A program made the translations under genes and the position numbers. A stretch of DNA of 64,000 bases from Burkholderiales bacterium (lineage in GTDB: Bacteria > Pseudomonadota > Gammaproteobacteria > Burkholderiales > Burkholderiaceae_C): the NCBI GenBank assembly GCA_013044035.1, contig JABEVE010000031.1, forward strand, positions 62,001 to 126,000, read 5' to 3'. Below are positions 46,788 to 55,767 of the stretch, piece by piece; positions within the stretch are counted from its first letter, which is position 1, and each line of letters starts with the position of its first letter. The notes beneath the pieces were generated by a model, which saw only the letters and a list, made by a program, of their open reading frames with translations, did no database searches and was not told the DNA's origin.

Positions 46788-48164
46788 ATGGCGCAACTCG
46801 ACCCCACCTTGTTCAAGGCTTACGACGTTCGCGGTGTTGTTGGCCGCGGCCTGACCGAGGCGGCGTGTGAGCATATTGGCCGCGCCTTTGCCACGCTGGC
46901 GCGCGCGCGAGGCCAGCGTGCGGTGCATATCAGCCGTGATGGCCGAGCCTCCGGGCCCGCGCTGGGTGCCGCACTGGCCGTCGGCCTGCGCGCCGGTGGG
47001 CTGGATGTGATCGACATCGGCATGAATGCCACGCCGATGCTGTATTACGCCTGTGCCACCAGCGAAGTGCCCAACGGCATCCAGATCACCGGCAGCCACA
47101 ATCCCCCCGCGTACAACGGCCTGAAGATGGTGCTGTGCGGTGATGCCTTGCACGGCGCGGACATCGCCCGTCTGCGCGAGTTGACGCAGTCCGAGCAGTA
47201 CGCCACTGGTGCAGGTGGCATGCGCCAGGCCAGCGTGGTTGAGCCCTACCTGCAGCGCATCGTGCAGGACGTGACACTGGCGCGTCCGTTGAAGGTGGCG
47301 GTGGATTGCGGCAACGGCGTTTCAGGCGCCTTTGCGCCCGACTTGTTGCGACGAATGGGCTGCCAAGTGATCGAACTGTTTTGCGACGTGGACGGCACAT
47401 TTCCCAACCATCATCCGGACCCTGCCGACCCGCACAACCTGGAAGACCTGCAGTGCGTGCTGCGGGACACCGACGCCGAAATCGGCCTGGCGTTCGACGG
47501 CGATGGCGATCGGCTCGGCGTTGTCACGAAGCACGGGCATGTCATCTGGCCCGATCGCCAGCTCATGCTGTACGCGGCCGATGTGCTCACCCGACACCCC
47601 GGCGCCCCCATCATTTACGACGTGAAATGCACCGCCAATCTCGCACCCTGGGTGCGCAATCATGGGGGCGAGCCGATGATGTGGCGTACCGGGCATTCAC
47701 TCATCAAGGCGCGCATGAAAGAGGTCCAGGCGCCATTGGCCGGCGAAATGAGCGGGCATATTTTTTTCAAGGATCGCTGGTTCGGTTTTGACGATGCGCA
47801 GTACGGCGCCGCCCGTTTGTTGGAGTTGCTGGCGCGTGTGGCCGATCCCGAAGCCCATTTACTGACCTTGCCCGATTCCGTCTCGACCCCCGAACTCAAA
47901 CTCGACACCGCCGAGGGCGCCAACTTCGCGCTTTGCGAACGTCTGTTGAATGAGGCTAAATTTCCTGGCGCAGTCCAACTACACACTATGGACGGCGTGC
48001 GTGCCGAGTATGCCGATGGTTTCGGCCTAGCCCGACCTTCCAACACCACACCTTGCGTGGTGCTGCGCTTCGAGGGGCGCACCGCTGCGGCCCTGGCGCG
48101 AATCCAGGGTGAATTCCGCGGGGCCTTGCACGTGTTGGACCCGACACTGAAATTGCCGTTTTGA
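46788..48164 (+). CDS. Phosphomannomutase/phosphoglucomutase (AlgC-like)
   Basis: Interconverts hexose 1- and 6-phosphates for LPS and exopolysaccharide precursors. The 458-residue product has the phosphoserine loop ITGSHNPPAYNGLKM, the metal-binding loop AFDGDGDRLGVV, the sugar-specificity loop GEMSGHIFF and a C-terminal phosphate-binding domain ending LRFEGRTAAAL. It is followed 21 bp later by waaC, fitting an envelope-polysaccharide operon. Confidence 0.93.
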   Translation: MAQLDPTLFKAYDVRGVVGRGLTEAACEHIGRAFATLARARGQRAVHISRDGRASGPALGAALAVGLRAGGLDVIDIGMNATPMLYYACATSEVPNGIQITGSHNPPAYNGLKMVLCGDALHGADIARLRELTQSEQYATGAGGMRQASVVEPYLQRIVQDVTLARPLKVAVDCGNGVSGAFAPDLLRRMGCQVIELFCDVDGTFPNHHPDPADPHNLEDLQCVLRDTDAEIGLAFDGDGDRLGVVTKHGHVIWPDRQLMLYAADVLTRHPGAPIIYDVKCTANLAPWVRNHGGEPMMWRTGHSLIKARMKEVQAPLAGEMSGHIFFKDRWFGFDDAQYGAARLLELLARVADPEAHLLTLPDSVSTPELKLDTAEGANFALCERLLNEAKFPGAVQLHTMDGVRAEYADGFGLARPSNTTPCVVLRFEGRTAAALARIQGEFRGALHVLDPTLKLPF

Positions 48165-48185
48165 CGAGTCGATTGGGCTAACTCG

Positions 48186-49277
48186 ATGCGCGTTTTGCTG
48201 GTCAAGACAAGTTCCATGGGGGACATCGTCCACGCTCTTCCGGTCGTGAGCGACATCAAGGTGGTTTTCCCTGGTGCGCTGGTCGACTGGTTGGTCGAGG
48301 AGGCTTACGTTCCGCTGGTGCGGGCGCATCCAGCGGTTGACAGCGTCATTCCACTCGCCTTGAGGCGCTGGCGCAAAAATCTCGGATCCAGGGAGACGCG
48401 CGAAGAGTGGGGTGGCATGGTGGGCAGGCTGAGGTCATGCCGTTTTGACGCTGTCATTGACCTCCAGGGCCTGGTGAAAAGTGCACTCCTTGCACGACTG
48501 GCGCGCGGCCCTCACGTCGGCCTGTCCTGGGCGTCTTCACGCGAGTTCTTGGCTCCAATGTTTTACGATCGGCGCATGAAGACGCCGTTGCGGCGTACCG
48601 AGGCAGCAGTGCCGCGCTACCGGCAGCTTGCAGCCTGGGCTTTGGGTTACGTGCCGTCGGGGCCGCCGCGCTATGGCTTGCAGGTTTCTGCTGCTCGTCC
48701 GGCCTGGCTGCCTGGGGTGCGGCCCTTCGCGGTTCTTTTGTCGGCCACGGCCAAACCGCGCAAGCTTTGGGCCGAGGACCAATGGGTTGCGTTGGCCCGT
48801 TGGCTGCATCAGCGTGGCGTCGCGAGCGTTTTTGCATGGGGTAATGCGCGTGAGCGGGAGCGTGCCGAGCGCTTGGCCGCAAACGTGAACACGATGTCGG
48901 CCAAGCCAGGCGCAAATAGCATGAACCCGCAAAGCGTGATCGAAGGCGGGGCCATGGCAGCGCCCGAAGCCTTCGGGCTCGATGTCTGGATGCGGGTTCT
49001 CGCGGCATCTGCCTTGGTCGTGGGCGTCGACACCGGTTTGCTGTATCTGGGTGCTGCGGTTGGCACACCCGCGGTGGCTGTCTACACCGGCTCGTCCCCG
49101 CACAGTGTCGAATTCGAATCGGCAGGGCCTTGGCTTGCCTTGGGTGACGAGGGTTGGCCGCCCGCGTTGAGCGATGTCATGCAAGCGGTCACGAGCCTGC
49201 TGGACTTGCCGCCCGCTACCGATGGCACGGTGTCGTCCATGTCCGGCCAACCGGTCGCTCCAACAGCATGGGCGTGA
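48186..49277 (+). CDS. waaC: Lipopolysaccharide heptosyltransferase I
   Basis: Adds the first heptose to Kdo in the LPS inner core; GT-B fold, family GT9. The product starts MRVLLVKTSSMGDIVHALPV, the hallmark of WaaC, and has VIDLQGLVKSALLARLARG and the donor-site blocks FAVLLSATAKPRKLWAEDQW and GVDTGLLYLGAAVGTPAVAVYTG. The 363 residues include a short extra C-terminal tail. It lies between the phosphomannomutase and waaA genes. Confidence 0.94.
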   Translation: MRVLLVKTSSMGDIVHALPVVSDIKVVFPGALVDWLVEEAYVPLVRAHPAVDSVIPLALRRWRKNLGSRETREEWGGMVGRLRSCRFDAVIDLQGLVKSALLARLARGPHVGLSWASSREFLAPMFYDRRMKTPLRRTEAAVPRYRQLAAWALGYVPSGPPRYGLQVSAARPAWLPGVRPFAVLLSATAKPRKLWAEDQWVALARWLHQRGVASVFAWGNARERERAERLAANVNTMSAKPGANSMNPQSVIEGGAMAAPEAFGLDVWMRVLAASALVVGVDTGLLYLGAAVGTPAVAVYTGSSPHSVEFESAGPWLALGDEGWPPALSDVMQAVTSLLDLPPATDGTVSSMSGQPVAPTAWA

Positions 49278-49359
49278 AGCACGGCATGCAGCCAACGCGC
49301 GCGGGCCGGGCTGGTCCGTCGGGATAATGCCGGCGACCATGACGCGTCGGGCCCCATCC

Positions 49360-50640
49360 ATGCGCCATCTCTACACCCTGGCTTGGCGCTTTCTCGTGCC
49401 GCTGGCCTTGCTGCGGCTCATCTGGCGCTCGCGTCGCGAGCCCCTCTACCGTGCACAGTTGGCCGAGCGCCTCGGTTGCTATGGCCGCAAGCCGGACGCG
49501 ACGCGCACAGGCCATCCGGTGCTGTGGCTGCACGCTGTCTCGCTTGGCGAAACGCGAGCCGCACAACCCTTGCTGGATGCTTTGCGTCAGCAGCACCCCG
49601 GCATGCAACTGCTGCTGACGCACATGACGGCAACTGGCCGGCAGGCGGGTGTTGCGCTGCTGCGTGAAGGGGATGTCCAAGCTTGGCTGCCTTACGACCT
49701 GCCCGGAGCCATGCGGCGCTTTCTGCTGCGCTTTCGTCCGCATCTCGGTGTGCTGATGGAGACCGAGGTCTGGCCCAATCTGGCGCAGGTCTGCGCCGCG
49801 CTCGATACACCACTGCTGCTCGTCAATGCCCGCCTGTCTGCACGTAGCGCCGCCCGCTGGGGTGCCTGGCCGAGCCTGGCGCGCATCGCCTTCGGGTCGT
49901 TGACGGCAGCCGCTGCTCAGACCCAGAGCGACGCAGAGCGCCTGCGCAGGCTCGGCATCGACGATGTCTGTGTGCTCGGCAACATCAAGTTCGATCGCGT
50001 CTCAAATCCTGGGCTGCGCGAGCTTGGCCTGCAGTGGAAACTGCAGGCCAAGCGTCCCATCCTGCTGCTGGCTTCCACCCGCGAACATCAAGGCCTGGCC
50101 GAAGAGAAACTGCTACTCGACGCCATGCCTGCCGAGCTTCTGCAACGTGTCCTGCTCGTGGTGGTGCCGCGCCATCCGCAGCGCATGGATGCGGTACACG
50201 CGCTGCTGCAGGCGCATGGCTTGAAGGTCGTGCGCCGCAGCGACGCCTCGCCGCGGGCCGATACCCAGGTCTGGCTTGGCGACAGTCTGGGTGAGATGCC
50301 AGCTTATTACGCCATGGCGGAGGCGGCCTTCGTCGGTGGCAGCTTGCTGCCACTGGGCGGTCAAAATCTGATCGAAGCCTGCGCCGAAGGCTGCCCGGTT
50401 GTGATCGGTCCGCACACCTTCAATTTCACGCATGCGGTGGAGCAGGGCGTTGCCGCCGGGGCAGTGGTCGAGGCCGGTGATGCATCTGCGGTTTGGTCAA
50501 GCTTGCTGGCTTGGTTGTCCGACGCGCGCAGCCTCGAGAGGGCTCGGTGCGCCGCGCTGCAGTTCAGCGCGGCGCACCGAGGAGCAGCCGAGGCCCAGGC
50601 TGGCTGGATAGGGCAATATTTGCCGGTGCGACTGGCCTGA
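49360..50640 (+). CDS. waaA: 3-deoxy-D-manno-octulosonic acid transferase
   Basis: Transfers Kdo to lipid A at the cytoplasmic face of the inner membrane. Visible blocks are the N-terminal membrane anchor (MRHLYTLAWRFLVPLALL), LWLHAVSLGETRAAQPLLDA with the acceptor-site glutamate, LMETEVWPNL, and GGSLLPLGGQNLIEACAEG in the donor-binding domain. The start at 49360 is chosen by homology (426 residues); ATGs at 49327 and 49339 are alternatives. It follows waaC. Confidence 0.93.
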   Translation: MRHLYTLAWRFLVPLALLRLIWRSRREPLYRAQLAERLGCYGRKPDATRTGHPVLWLHAVSLGETRAAQPLLDALRQQHPGMQLLLTHMTATGRQAGVALLREGDVQAWLPYDLPGAMRRFLLRFRPHLGVLMETEVWPNLAQVCAALDTPLLLVNARLSARSAARWGAWPSLARIAFGSLTAAAAQTQSDAERLRRLGIDDVCVLGNIKFDRVSNPGLRELGLQWKLQAKRPILLLASTREHQGLAEEKLLLDAMPAELLQRVLLVVVPRHPQRMDAVHALLQAHGLKVVRRSDASPRADTQVWLGDSLGEMPAYYAMAEAAFVGGSLLPLGGQNLIEACAEGCPVVIGPHTFNFTHAVEQGVAAGAVVEAGDASAVWSSLLAWLSDARSLERARCAALQFSAAHRGAAEAQAGWIGQYLPVRLA

Positions 50641-50658
50641 GGGCAGCCGGGGGCGCAG

Positions 50659-51003
50659 TCAGTAGGTCGGCACCGAGGGGTCGATTTCCCGCGACCAGGC
50701 CGTGATGCCACCCTGCAGGTTAAAGACCTTGTCGAAGCCATTTTGCAGCAGGAAATGGGCCACTTGCGTGCTGCGGCCACCCGTACGGCACATCACCAGG
50801 ACATTCTTGGATTTGTCCACGTCATGCTGGCGTAGCGGCACGGTGGCCATGGGAATGTGGATGTGCTGGAACTTCGGGTGACGGATCGAGGCGCGCTCCA
50901 GTTCCCAGGGTTCACGGACGTCGATGACCTGCCAGTTCGCCAGTTGTTCGGGTTGTGCGTCGAGTAGCGTGGACAGCTCGCTCACGGTCATTTGTTGGAT
51001 CAT
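50659..51003 (-). CDS. Single-domain rhodanese-like protein (GlpE/PspE type)
   Basis: Cytoplasmic sulfurtransferase-like protein of 114 residues. The rhodanese entry block WQVIDVREPWELERASI and the active-site loop VMCRTGGRSTQVA, with the catalytic cysteine, are intact. No signal peptide. It lies 9 bp after the Pcm-like gene, an arrangement I recall as common upstream of tolC in Burkholderiales. Confidence 0.92.
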   Translation of the reverse strand: MIQQMTVSELSTLLDAQPEQLANWQVIDVREPWELERASIRHPKFQHIHIPMATVPLRQHDVDKSKNVLVMCRTGGRSTQVAHFLLQNGFDKVFNLQGGITAWSREIDPSVPTY

Positions 51004-51012
51004 GGGAGGCCC

Positions 51013-51663
51013 TCAAAAGCGAAAATGTGGCACATCGGGAAAACCGTGCAACCTCGGCGCCATGGTGTCGAACAGATCGACCACTTTCGATTCCAAGGCG
51101 CCGGTACGCGAGAGCAATTGGGCGCGCATCATAGGCGCCTGGCCGACGATGGCGCACAGCCGCCCACCCGGCTTGAGCCGCTGGACGAGCGCATCGGGGA
51201 TCTGCGCGACTGAACCGGACAACACGATGGCGTCGAACTCGCCCGGGGGCAGTTCCTTCGAGGCGTCGATGCAGCGCACAGTGGCATTCATCACACCAGC
51301 CTGACGCAGATTATGCTGCGCGGTTTCAGCCAGATCGGGGTGAATCTCCAGGCTGAGCACATGGGCGGAGCGATGGCCGAGCAGGGCGGCGAAGTAGCCA
51401 CTGCCGGTGCCCACCTCCAACACCCATTCGTGCTTGCGTACGCTGAGTTCCTGCAGTAGCCGACCTTCGAGCTTGGGCGACAGCATGCTCTCGCCACCGG
51501 GCAATGGAATATCCATGTCGGTGAACGCAAGACTGCGATAGGCCGCAGGCACGAAATCTTCGCGCTTGACGGCACCCAGCAGATCCAGAACGTCCTGATC
51601 CAGGACGTCCCAGGGGCGAATCTGCTGCTCGATCATGTTGAAACGGGCGCGTTCGAAGTCCAT
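51013..51663 (-). CDS. Protein-L-isoaspartate O-methyltransferase family protein
   Basis: SAM-dependent methyltransferase related to Pcm, which repairs isoaspartyl residues. The 216-residue product starts MDFERARFNMIEQQIRPWDV and contains VLEVGTGSGYFAALLGH (SAM-binding motif I) and LSGSVAQIPDALVQRLKPGG. The MIEQQIRPW N-terminus marks a proteobacterial Pcm-like branch whose substrate may differ from that of E. coli Pcm. The start at 51663 is set by homology; an in-frame ATG at 51693 is possible. Confidence 0.88.
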   Translation of the reverse strand: MDFERARFNMIEQQIRPWDVLDQDVLDLLGAVKREDFVPAAYRSLAFTDMDIPLPGGESMLSPKLEGRLLQELSVRKHEWVLEVGTGSGYFAALLGHRSAHVLSLEIHPDLAETAQHNLRQAGVMNATVRCIDASKELPPGEFDAIVLSGSVAQIPDALVQRLKPGGRLCAIVGQAPMMRAQLLSRTGALESKVVDLFDTMAPRLHGFPDVPHFRF

Positions 51664-51828
51664 GTTTTTCAAGTTGCAGGCAGAAATTGCCATTTTAGAT
51701 GGCACAGGCTGGTGGTGCGTGCAGTGAGAACACGCTGTAACTGCTGGTTGGCGACGCAACCGAGAGGAGGTGCCAGCAAGTTGGGCGGCAAAAGTAACGG
51801 AAGGTAATACAACTCACCACTCAATCAA

Positions 51829-51847
51829 GAACAATTATCATTTGCGG
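51829..51847. promoter_or_regulatory. Fur-box-like site upstream of the NRAMP-like gene
   Basis: Read on the minus strand the site contains AATGATAATTGTT, matching 11 of 13 bases of the core of the Fur consensus (AATGATAATCATT). It ends 26 bp before the start codon, where a repressor would overlap the promoter or the initially transcribed region. Iron- or manganese-responsive repression is inferred. Confidence 0.55.
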
Positions 51848-51873
51848 AGAAAATCAACCTCCCCGAATAGCCC

Positions 51874-53133
51874 ATGAGTTCTCCCCTCGTCGCTGGCACG
51901 CCTCGCCCGGACCTGTCCGCGACACGCTGGAAAATCTTCCTTGCCGTGCTCGGCCCAGGCTTGGTTGTGATGCTCGCAGACACCGATGTTGGCAGCGTGC
52001 TCACCGCAGCGCAAAGTGGTGCGCAGTGGGGCTATCAACTGCTTAGCCTTCAACTCATCTTGATCCCCATCCTCTACGTGGTTCAGGAGGTCACCGTCCG
52101 CTTAGGTATTTTCACCGGCAAGGGGCACGGGGAACTCATCCGCGAGACGTTCGGCCCTGTGTGGGCCTGGGTTTCGGTCACGGGACTGGGCGTGGCCACG
52201 GTTGGCGCCCTGCTGACAGAGTTTTCCGGTGTGGCTGGAGTGGGAGAACTATTTGGCGTGCCGCGTGCCTGGAGCCTCACGCTGGCCGTCGGTTTCCTGC
52301 TGGTCATCGTCTGGACGGGGAGTTACCGGCGGGTGGAGCGGGTGGCCATTGCGCTGGGTTTGTTCGAATTGGTGTTCATCTGGGTGGCCATGCAGGCGCC
52401 AATCAAGTCGCATGAGTTACTCGAGGGCCTGAAGCATGTGCCGGTGCACGAATCGAACTTCTGGTATCTGGTCGCCGCCAATATCGGCGCGGTCATCATG
52501 CCGTGGATGGTGTTTTATCAGCAGTCCGCTGTATCGGACAAAGGCCTCAAACCTGAGCAGTACACCGCCGCACGCTGGGACACGGCTTTCGGTGCAGTGC
52601 TCACCCAGGTGGTGATGGCCGCTGTGCTGCTGGTGGCCGCAGCCACGCTGTGGGCCGGGCACCTCAGCCCACCGCTCAACACCGTGGGGCAGGTCGCGCA
52701 GGCGCTCACGCCTTTTTTGGGCCAGACGCTAGGGCACACGATATTCGGTCTGGGCATTCTGGGCGCCGCCATGGTGGCGGCCATCGTTGTCGCTCTGGCT
52801 GCGGCCTGGGGCTTTGGCGAAGTGACCGGCTACAAGCATTCGCTCGAATACCACCCCCTGGAGGCGCCCTGGTTCTACATCGTGTTCACGCTAGGTGTGG
52901 TGGGTGGGGCCTTGATCGTGGCGCTGGTGCCTGATCTGGTCGCGCTGTCTGTGGGTGTGGAAGTCATGAACGCCTTGATGCTGCCCCTGGTGCTGGGTTT
53001 CCTGGTGGCCTTGGCTGTCAAGGCCCTGCCGCCAGAACACCGCCTGCGCGGCGGCTATCTCTGGGTGGTCTTGGCGGTGGTTGCACTGACATCAGGGCTC
53101 GGGGTCTATGGTGGCTTGAGCGGCTTGCTCTGA
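51874..53133 (+). CDS. NRAMP-like divalent metal transporter with non-canonical TM1 motif
   Basis: Inner-membrane transporter of 419 residues with about 11 hydrophobic segments. The NRAMP frame is visible (GPGLVVMLADTDVGS in TM1, LQLILIPILYVVQEVTVRLG in TM2). The usual DPGN motif of TM1 is replaced by DTDVG at residues 36-40, and TM6 reads NIGAVIMPWMVFYQQSA instead of the MPHN-type sequence. These changes resemble NRAMP-related branches with altered ion choice. The Fur-like box upstream argues for iron or manganese; magnesium is an alternative. Confidence 0.85.
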   Translation: MSSPLVAGTPRPDLSATRWKIFLAVLGPGLVVMLADTDVGSVLTAAQSGAQWGYQLLSLQLILIPILYVVQEVTVRLGIFTGKGHGELIRETFGPVWAWVSVTGLGVATVGALLTEFSGVAGVGELFGVPRAWSLTLAVGFLLVIVWTGSYRRVERVAIALGLFELVFIWVAMQAPIKSHELLEGLKHVPVHESNFWYLVAANIGAVIMPWMVFYQQSAVSDKGLKPEQYTAARWDTAFGAVLTQVVMAAVLLVAAATLWAGHLSPPLNTVGQVAQALTPFLGQTLGHTIFGLGILGAAMVAAIVVALAAAWGFGEVTGYKHSLEYHPLEAPWFYIVFTLGVVGGALIVALVPDLVALSVGVEVMNALMLPLVLGFLVALAVKALPPEHRLRGGYLWVVLAVVALTSGLGVYGGLSGLL

Positions 53134-53231
53134 CGCTTCGGCGTTCAACGAGCAGCCCACCGCGATGGATGTGCAATTCTGGGCACGGCCTGCGCCGCCC
53201 GTGATAATGCGGGCTTTTGCATACAAGCTGC

Positions 53232-54080
53232 ATGGACACCCACACTGCATTCGTCGCCATCATTCTCGGCTTGGTCGAGGGCATCACTGAATTCCTGCCC
53301 ATCTCGTCCACCGGTCATCTCATCCTTGCCGCCAGCCTGCTGGGTTGGGTGAGCGACAAGGCCAAGGTATTCGAGATTGCCATCCAGAGCGGCGCCATTC
53401 TGGCGGTGATGTGGCACTACCGTCAACGCCTCATCGGAGTGATGACGGGCCTGGCCTCGCGCCAACTGGCGCGGCGCACTGCGGCCTGGCGCTTCAGCCG
53501 CAACCTGCTCATCGCCTTTATGCCTGCGGCCTTGCTGGGCCTGGTGTTCGCATCCGCCATCAAGCGCCATCTGTTCGCCCCCGTGCCCGTGGCCCTGGCC
53601 TTCATTGCTGGCGGGTTGGTCATTTTTTGGGCCGAGCGGCGGCAGGTGGCCAGGGTGGGTGCCATCCGTGTGCAGACCGTGCAGGCCATGACTGCGCTCG
53701 ATGCCTTGAAAGTGGGCGCGGCGCAGGCATTCGCCCTTGTTCCGGGCACCAGTCGATCGGGCGCCACCATCATCGGCGGCATGCTGTTCGGCTTGAGCCG
53801 CATCGCAGCCACCGAGTTTTCCTTCTTCCTCGCCATACCCACCTTGCTGGCCGCCACCGGCTACGACCTGCTCAAGCACCGTGCGTTGCTAGGCGCTGCC
53901 GATGTTCCAGCGTTCGGCCTGGGTATGGTGGTGTCTTTCGTGTCCGCGCTGGTGGTGGTGCGCTGGCTGCTGCGCTATGTGGGTGGGCACAGCTTCGTGC
54001 CCTTCGCCTGGTATCGCCTGGTGTTCGGTGCCGTGGTGCTGATGACGGCCAAGATGGGGTGGGTCAACTGGGCGGCTTGA
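53232..54080 (+). CDS. uppP: Undecaprenyl-diphosphatase
   Basis: Also called BacA; removes a phosphate from undecaprenyl pyrophosphate so the carrier can be reused in cell-wall synthesis. The 282-residue membrane protein has the two catalytic blocks [20 protein letters not shown] and [14 protein letters not shown]. The start at 53232 ([13 protein letters not shown]) is chosen by homology over a TTG 15 bp upstream. It converges with trmB. Confidence 0.96.
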   Translation: MDTHTAFVAIILGLVEGITEFLPISSTGHLILAASLLGWVSDKAKVFEIAIQSGAILAVMWHYRQRLIGVMTGLASRQLARRTAAWRFSRNLLIAFMPAALLGLVFASAIKRHLFAPVPVALAFIAGGLVIFWAERRQVARVGAIRVQTVQAMTALDALKVGAAQAFALVPGTSRSGATIIGGMLFGLSRIAATEFSFFLAIPTLLAATGYDLLKHRALLGAADVPAFGLGMVVSFVSALVVVRWLLRYVGGHSFVPFAWYRLVFGAVVLMTAKMGWVNWAA

Positions 54081-54112
54081 GTCGATGCTCGCCGGTTTCG
54101 CTGGCCCGGGTC

Positions 54113-54856
54113 TCAGCCAGGGATGGGTCGCTTTTCAAACACCAGATCCCACACGCCATGCCCCAAACGCAGGCCGCGCTGCTCAAATTTGCTGAGCGGC
54201 CGCCAGGCGGGGCGTAGTGCATAGCCAGTGGCGGTGTTCACCAAGTCCTCGTTCGCCGATAGCACCTCCAGCATCTGCTCGGCATATGGCTCCCAGTCGG
54301 TGGCGCAATGAAGATAGCCGCCAGGCGCCAGCCGGCTGGCCGCGAGTTCGACAAAACCAGACTGAATCAGGCGACGTTTGTGGTGGCGCTTCTTGTGCCA
54401 GGGGTCGGGAAAGTACACATGCACTCCCGCCAGAGCGTTGGGCGCGACCATCTCGCGCAGCACCTGCACAGCGTCGTGCTGAATGATGCGCTGATTCTTC
54501 AACGCCAGTTTTTCGATGCACAGCAGCAACGCGCCCACTCCTGGCGTGTGTACTTCGACGCCGATGAAATCGCGCTCGGGCTGGGCTTGGGCGATTTGCG
54601 CCGTGGCCTCGCCCATCCCGAAACCCACTTCCAGGATGCGCGGCGCCGTGCGGCCGAACACCGCGTCCCAATGTGTTACCCGCGGCGTGTAGGGCAACAC
54701 GAAGCGCGGCCCGAGTTCCGCCAGCGCACGCGCCTGCCCTGTGGTGGTGCGCCCGGTGCGCAGGACAAAGCTGCGAATGCCGCGTGCGCGCGGTGCGTCG
54801 GCCGACGTGGAGTCGGTTGCTGCGGCAACGGGCTCGGGAGGTGAGGCGGCAGGCAT
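54113..54856 (-). CDS. trmB: tRNA (guanine(46)-N7)-methyltransferase
   Basis: Methylates G46 in the variable loop of tRNAs. The 247-residue product has an N-terminal Ala/Ser-rich tail, then [20 protein letters not shown] (SAM binding), [16 protein letters not shown] and the TrmB signature [20 protein letters not shown]. It lies 74 bp after the tRNA-Gly gene on the same strand. Confidence 0.95.
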   Translation of the reverse strand: MPAASPPEPVAAATDSTSADAPRARGIRSFVLRTGRTTTGQARALAELGPRFVLPYTPRVTHWDAVFGRTAPRILEVGFGMGEATAQIAQAQPERDFIGVEVHTPGVGALLLCIEKLALKNQRIIQHDAVQVLREMVAPNALAGVHVYFPDPWHKKRHHKRRLIQSGFVELAASRLAPGGYLHCATDWEPYAEQMLEVLSANEDLVNTATGYALRPAWRPLSKFEQRGLRLGHGVWDLVFEKRPIPG

Positions 54857-54929
54857 GGTGCTGAAACTCGGAGAGGCGGCGTAAAAAAACCGGCCGGGCC
54901 GGAGAGTTTCGCTGCAATGTCGATGCGGG

Positions 54930-55003
54930 TGGAGCGGGCGATGGGAATCGAACCCACGCTATCTGCTTGGGAAGCAGAAGTTCTACCATTGAACTACGCC
55001 CGC
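54930..55003 (-). tRNA. tRNA-Gly (anticodon CCC)
   Basis: Cloverleaf on the minus strand: acceptor stem GCGGGCG/CGCCCGC with discriminator T and encoded CCA, D-arm GTAGTTCAATGGTAGAAC, anticodon stem TCTGC/GCAGA with loop TTCCCAA (anticodon CCC), and T-loop GGTTCGATTCC. Length is 74 nt with CCA. It reads GGG glycine codons. Confidence 0.95.
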
Positions 55004-55013
55004 ATGAACCGCG

Positions 55014-55019
55014 ATTATA
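55014..55019 (-). promoter_or_regulatory. -10 box of the tRNA-Gly gene
   Basis: A perfect TATAAT on the minus strand lies 11 bp upstream of the mature tRNA 5' end. The -35 region (CGGTGC at 17 bp) is poor. Confidence 0.5.
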
Positions 55020-55170
55020 GGCAGGGACCCCTGCCGGCACCGTCTGTGGCACCGCAAGCGACAGTGGGTCCGTCGCGAGCTGATGCGCAGCCTCCGACTC
55101 TCGCGACTCCCTGTCCGGGCACATTGCACTTTCCATATCCTGTTGCGCCTTCTCGACGTTCGGCTGCACG

Positions 55171-55767
55171 ATGTCCCCATCATCATCGATCCGTTTACAG
55201 GGCCTGCCGCCCGCGGTCACGGCGCAGACCCGCTTGCTGCTGCTCGGCAGTTTCCCGAGCCGGGCGTCGCTGCAGGCGCAGCAGTATTACGCCCACCCAC
55301 GCAACCAGTTCTGGCCCTTGCTCGCCACTCTGTTCGAGCTGGACCTGATGCGGCTCGACGATGCCGCGCGGCTGCAGGCGGTGCTGGCTCGCGGACTGGG
55401 CATCTGGGATGTGTACGCCACCTGTGAGCGGGAGGGCAGCCTCGATACCGCCATCACCCAGGCGCGGCCGAACGATTTGCCCGGGTTGGTGGCGCGGTTG
55501 CCGAGACTGCAGGCGATTGCTCACAACGGCGGCGAGTCGGCGCGGATGATGCGTGTCACTGCAAGTCTCGTTCCGGTTTGCCACCGCCTGCCTTCCACCA
55601 GCCCGGCGAATGCGGCGTGGAGTTTGACGCGCAAGCTGGAGGCTTGGCGCTTGGTGTTCGCCCGTCATGGCTTGATCGCCAGCGCAGGCTCGGATCCTCA
55701 GACGGGCCTCAGCCAGGCTCTACACTCAGGGCATGCAAGCATCCAGGCCCGCAACGCCCAAGGCTGA
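55171..55767 (+). CDS. DNA-deoxyinosine glycosylase (uracil-DNA glycosylase superfamily)
   Basis: Removes hypoxanthine (deaminated adenine) from DNA. The 198-residue product has the entry motif LLLGSFPSRASLQAQQYYAH followed by PRNQFWPLL, GLGIWDVYATCEREGSLD and the closing block LPSTSPANAAW typical of the hypoxanthine-specific family-6 branch. The C-terminal 30 residues overlap the start of the following ATPase gene by 35 bp. Confidence 0.9.
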   Translation: MSPSSSIRLQGLPPAVTAQTRLLLLGSFPSRASLQAQQYYAHPRNQFWPLLATLFELDLMRLDDAARLQAVLARGLGIWDVYATCEREGSLDTAITQARPNDLPGLVARLPRLQAIAHNGGESARMMRVTASLVPVCHRLPSTSPANAAWSLTRKLEAWRLVFARHGLIASAGSDPQTGLSQALHSGHASIQARNAQG

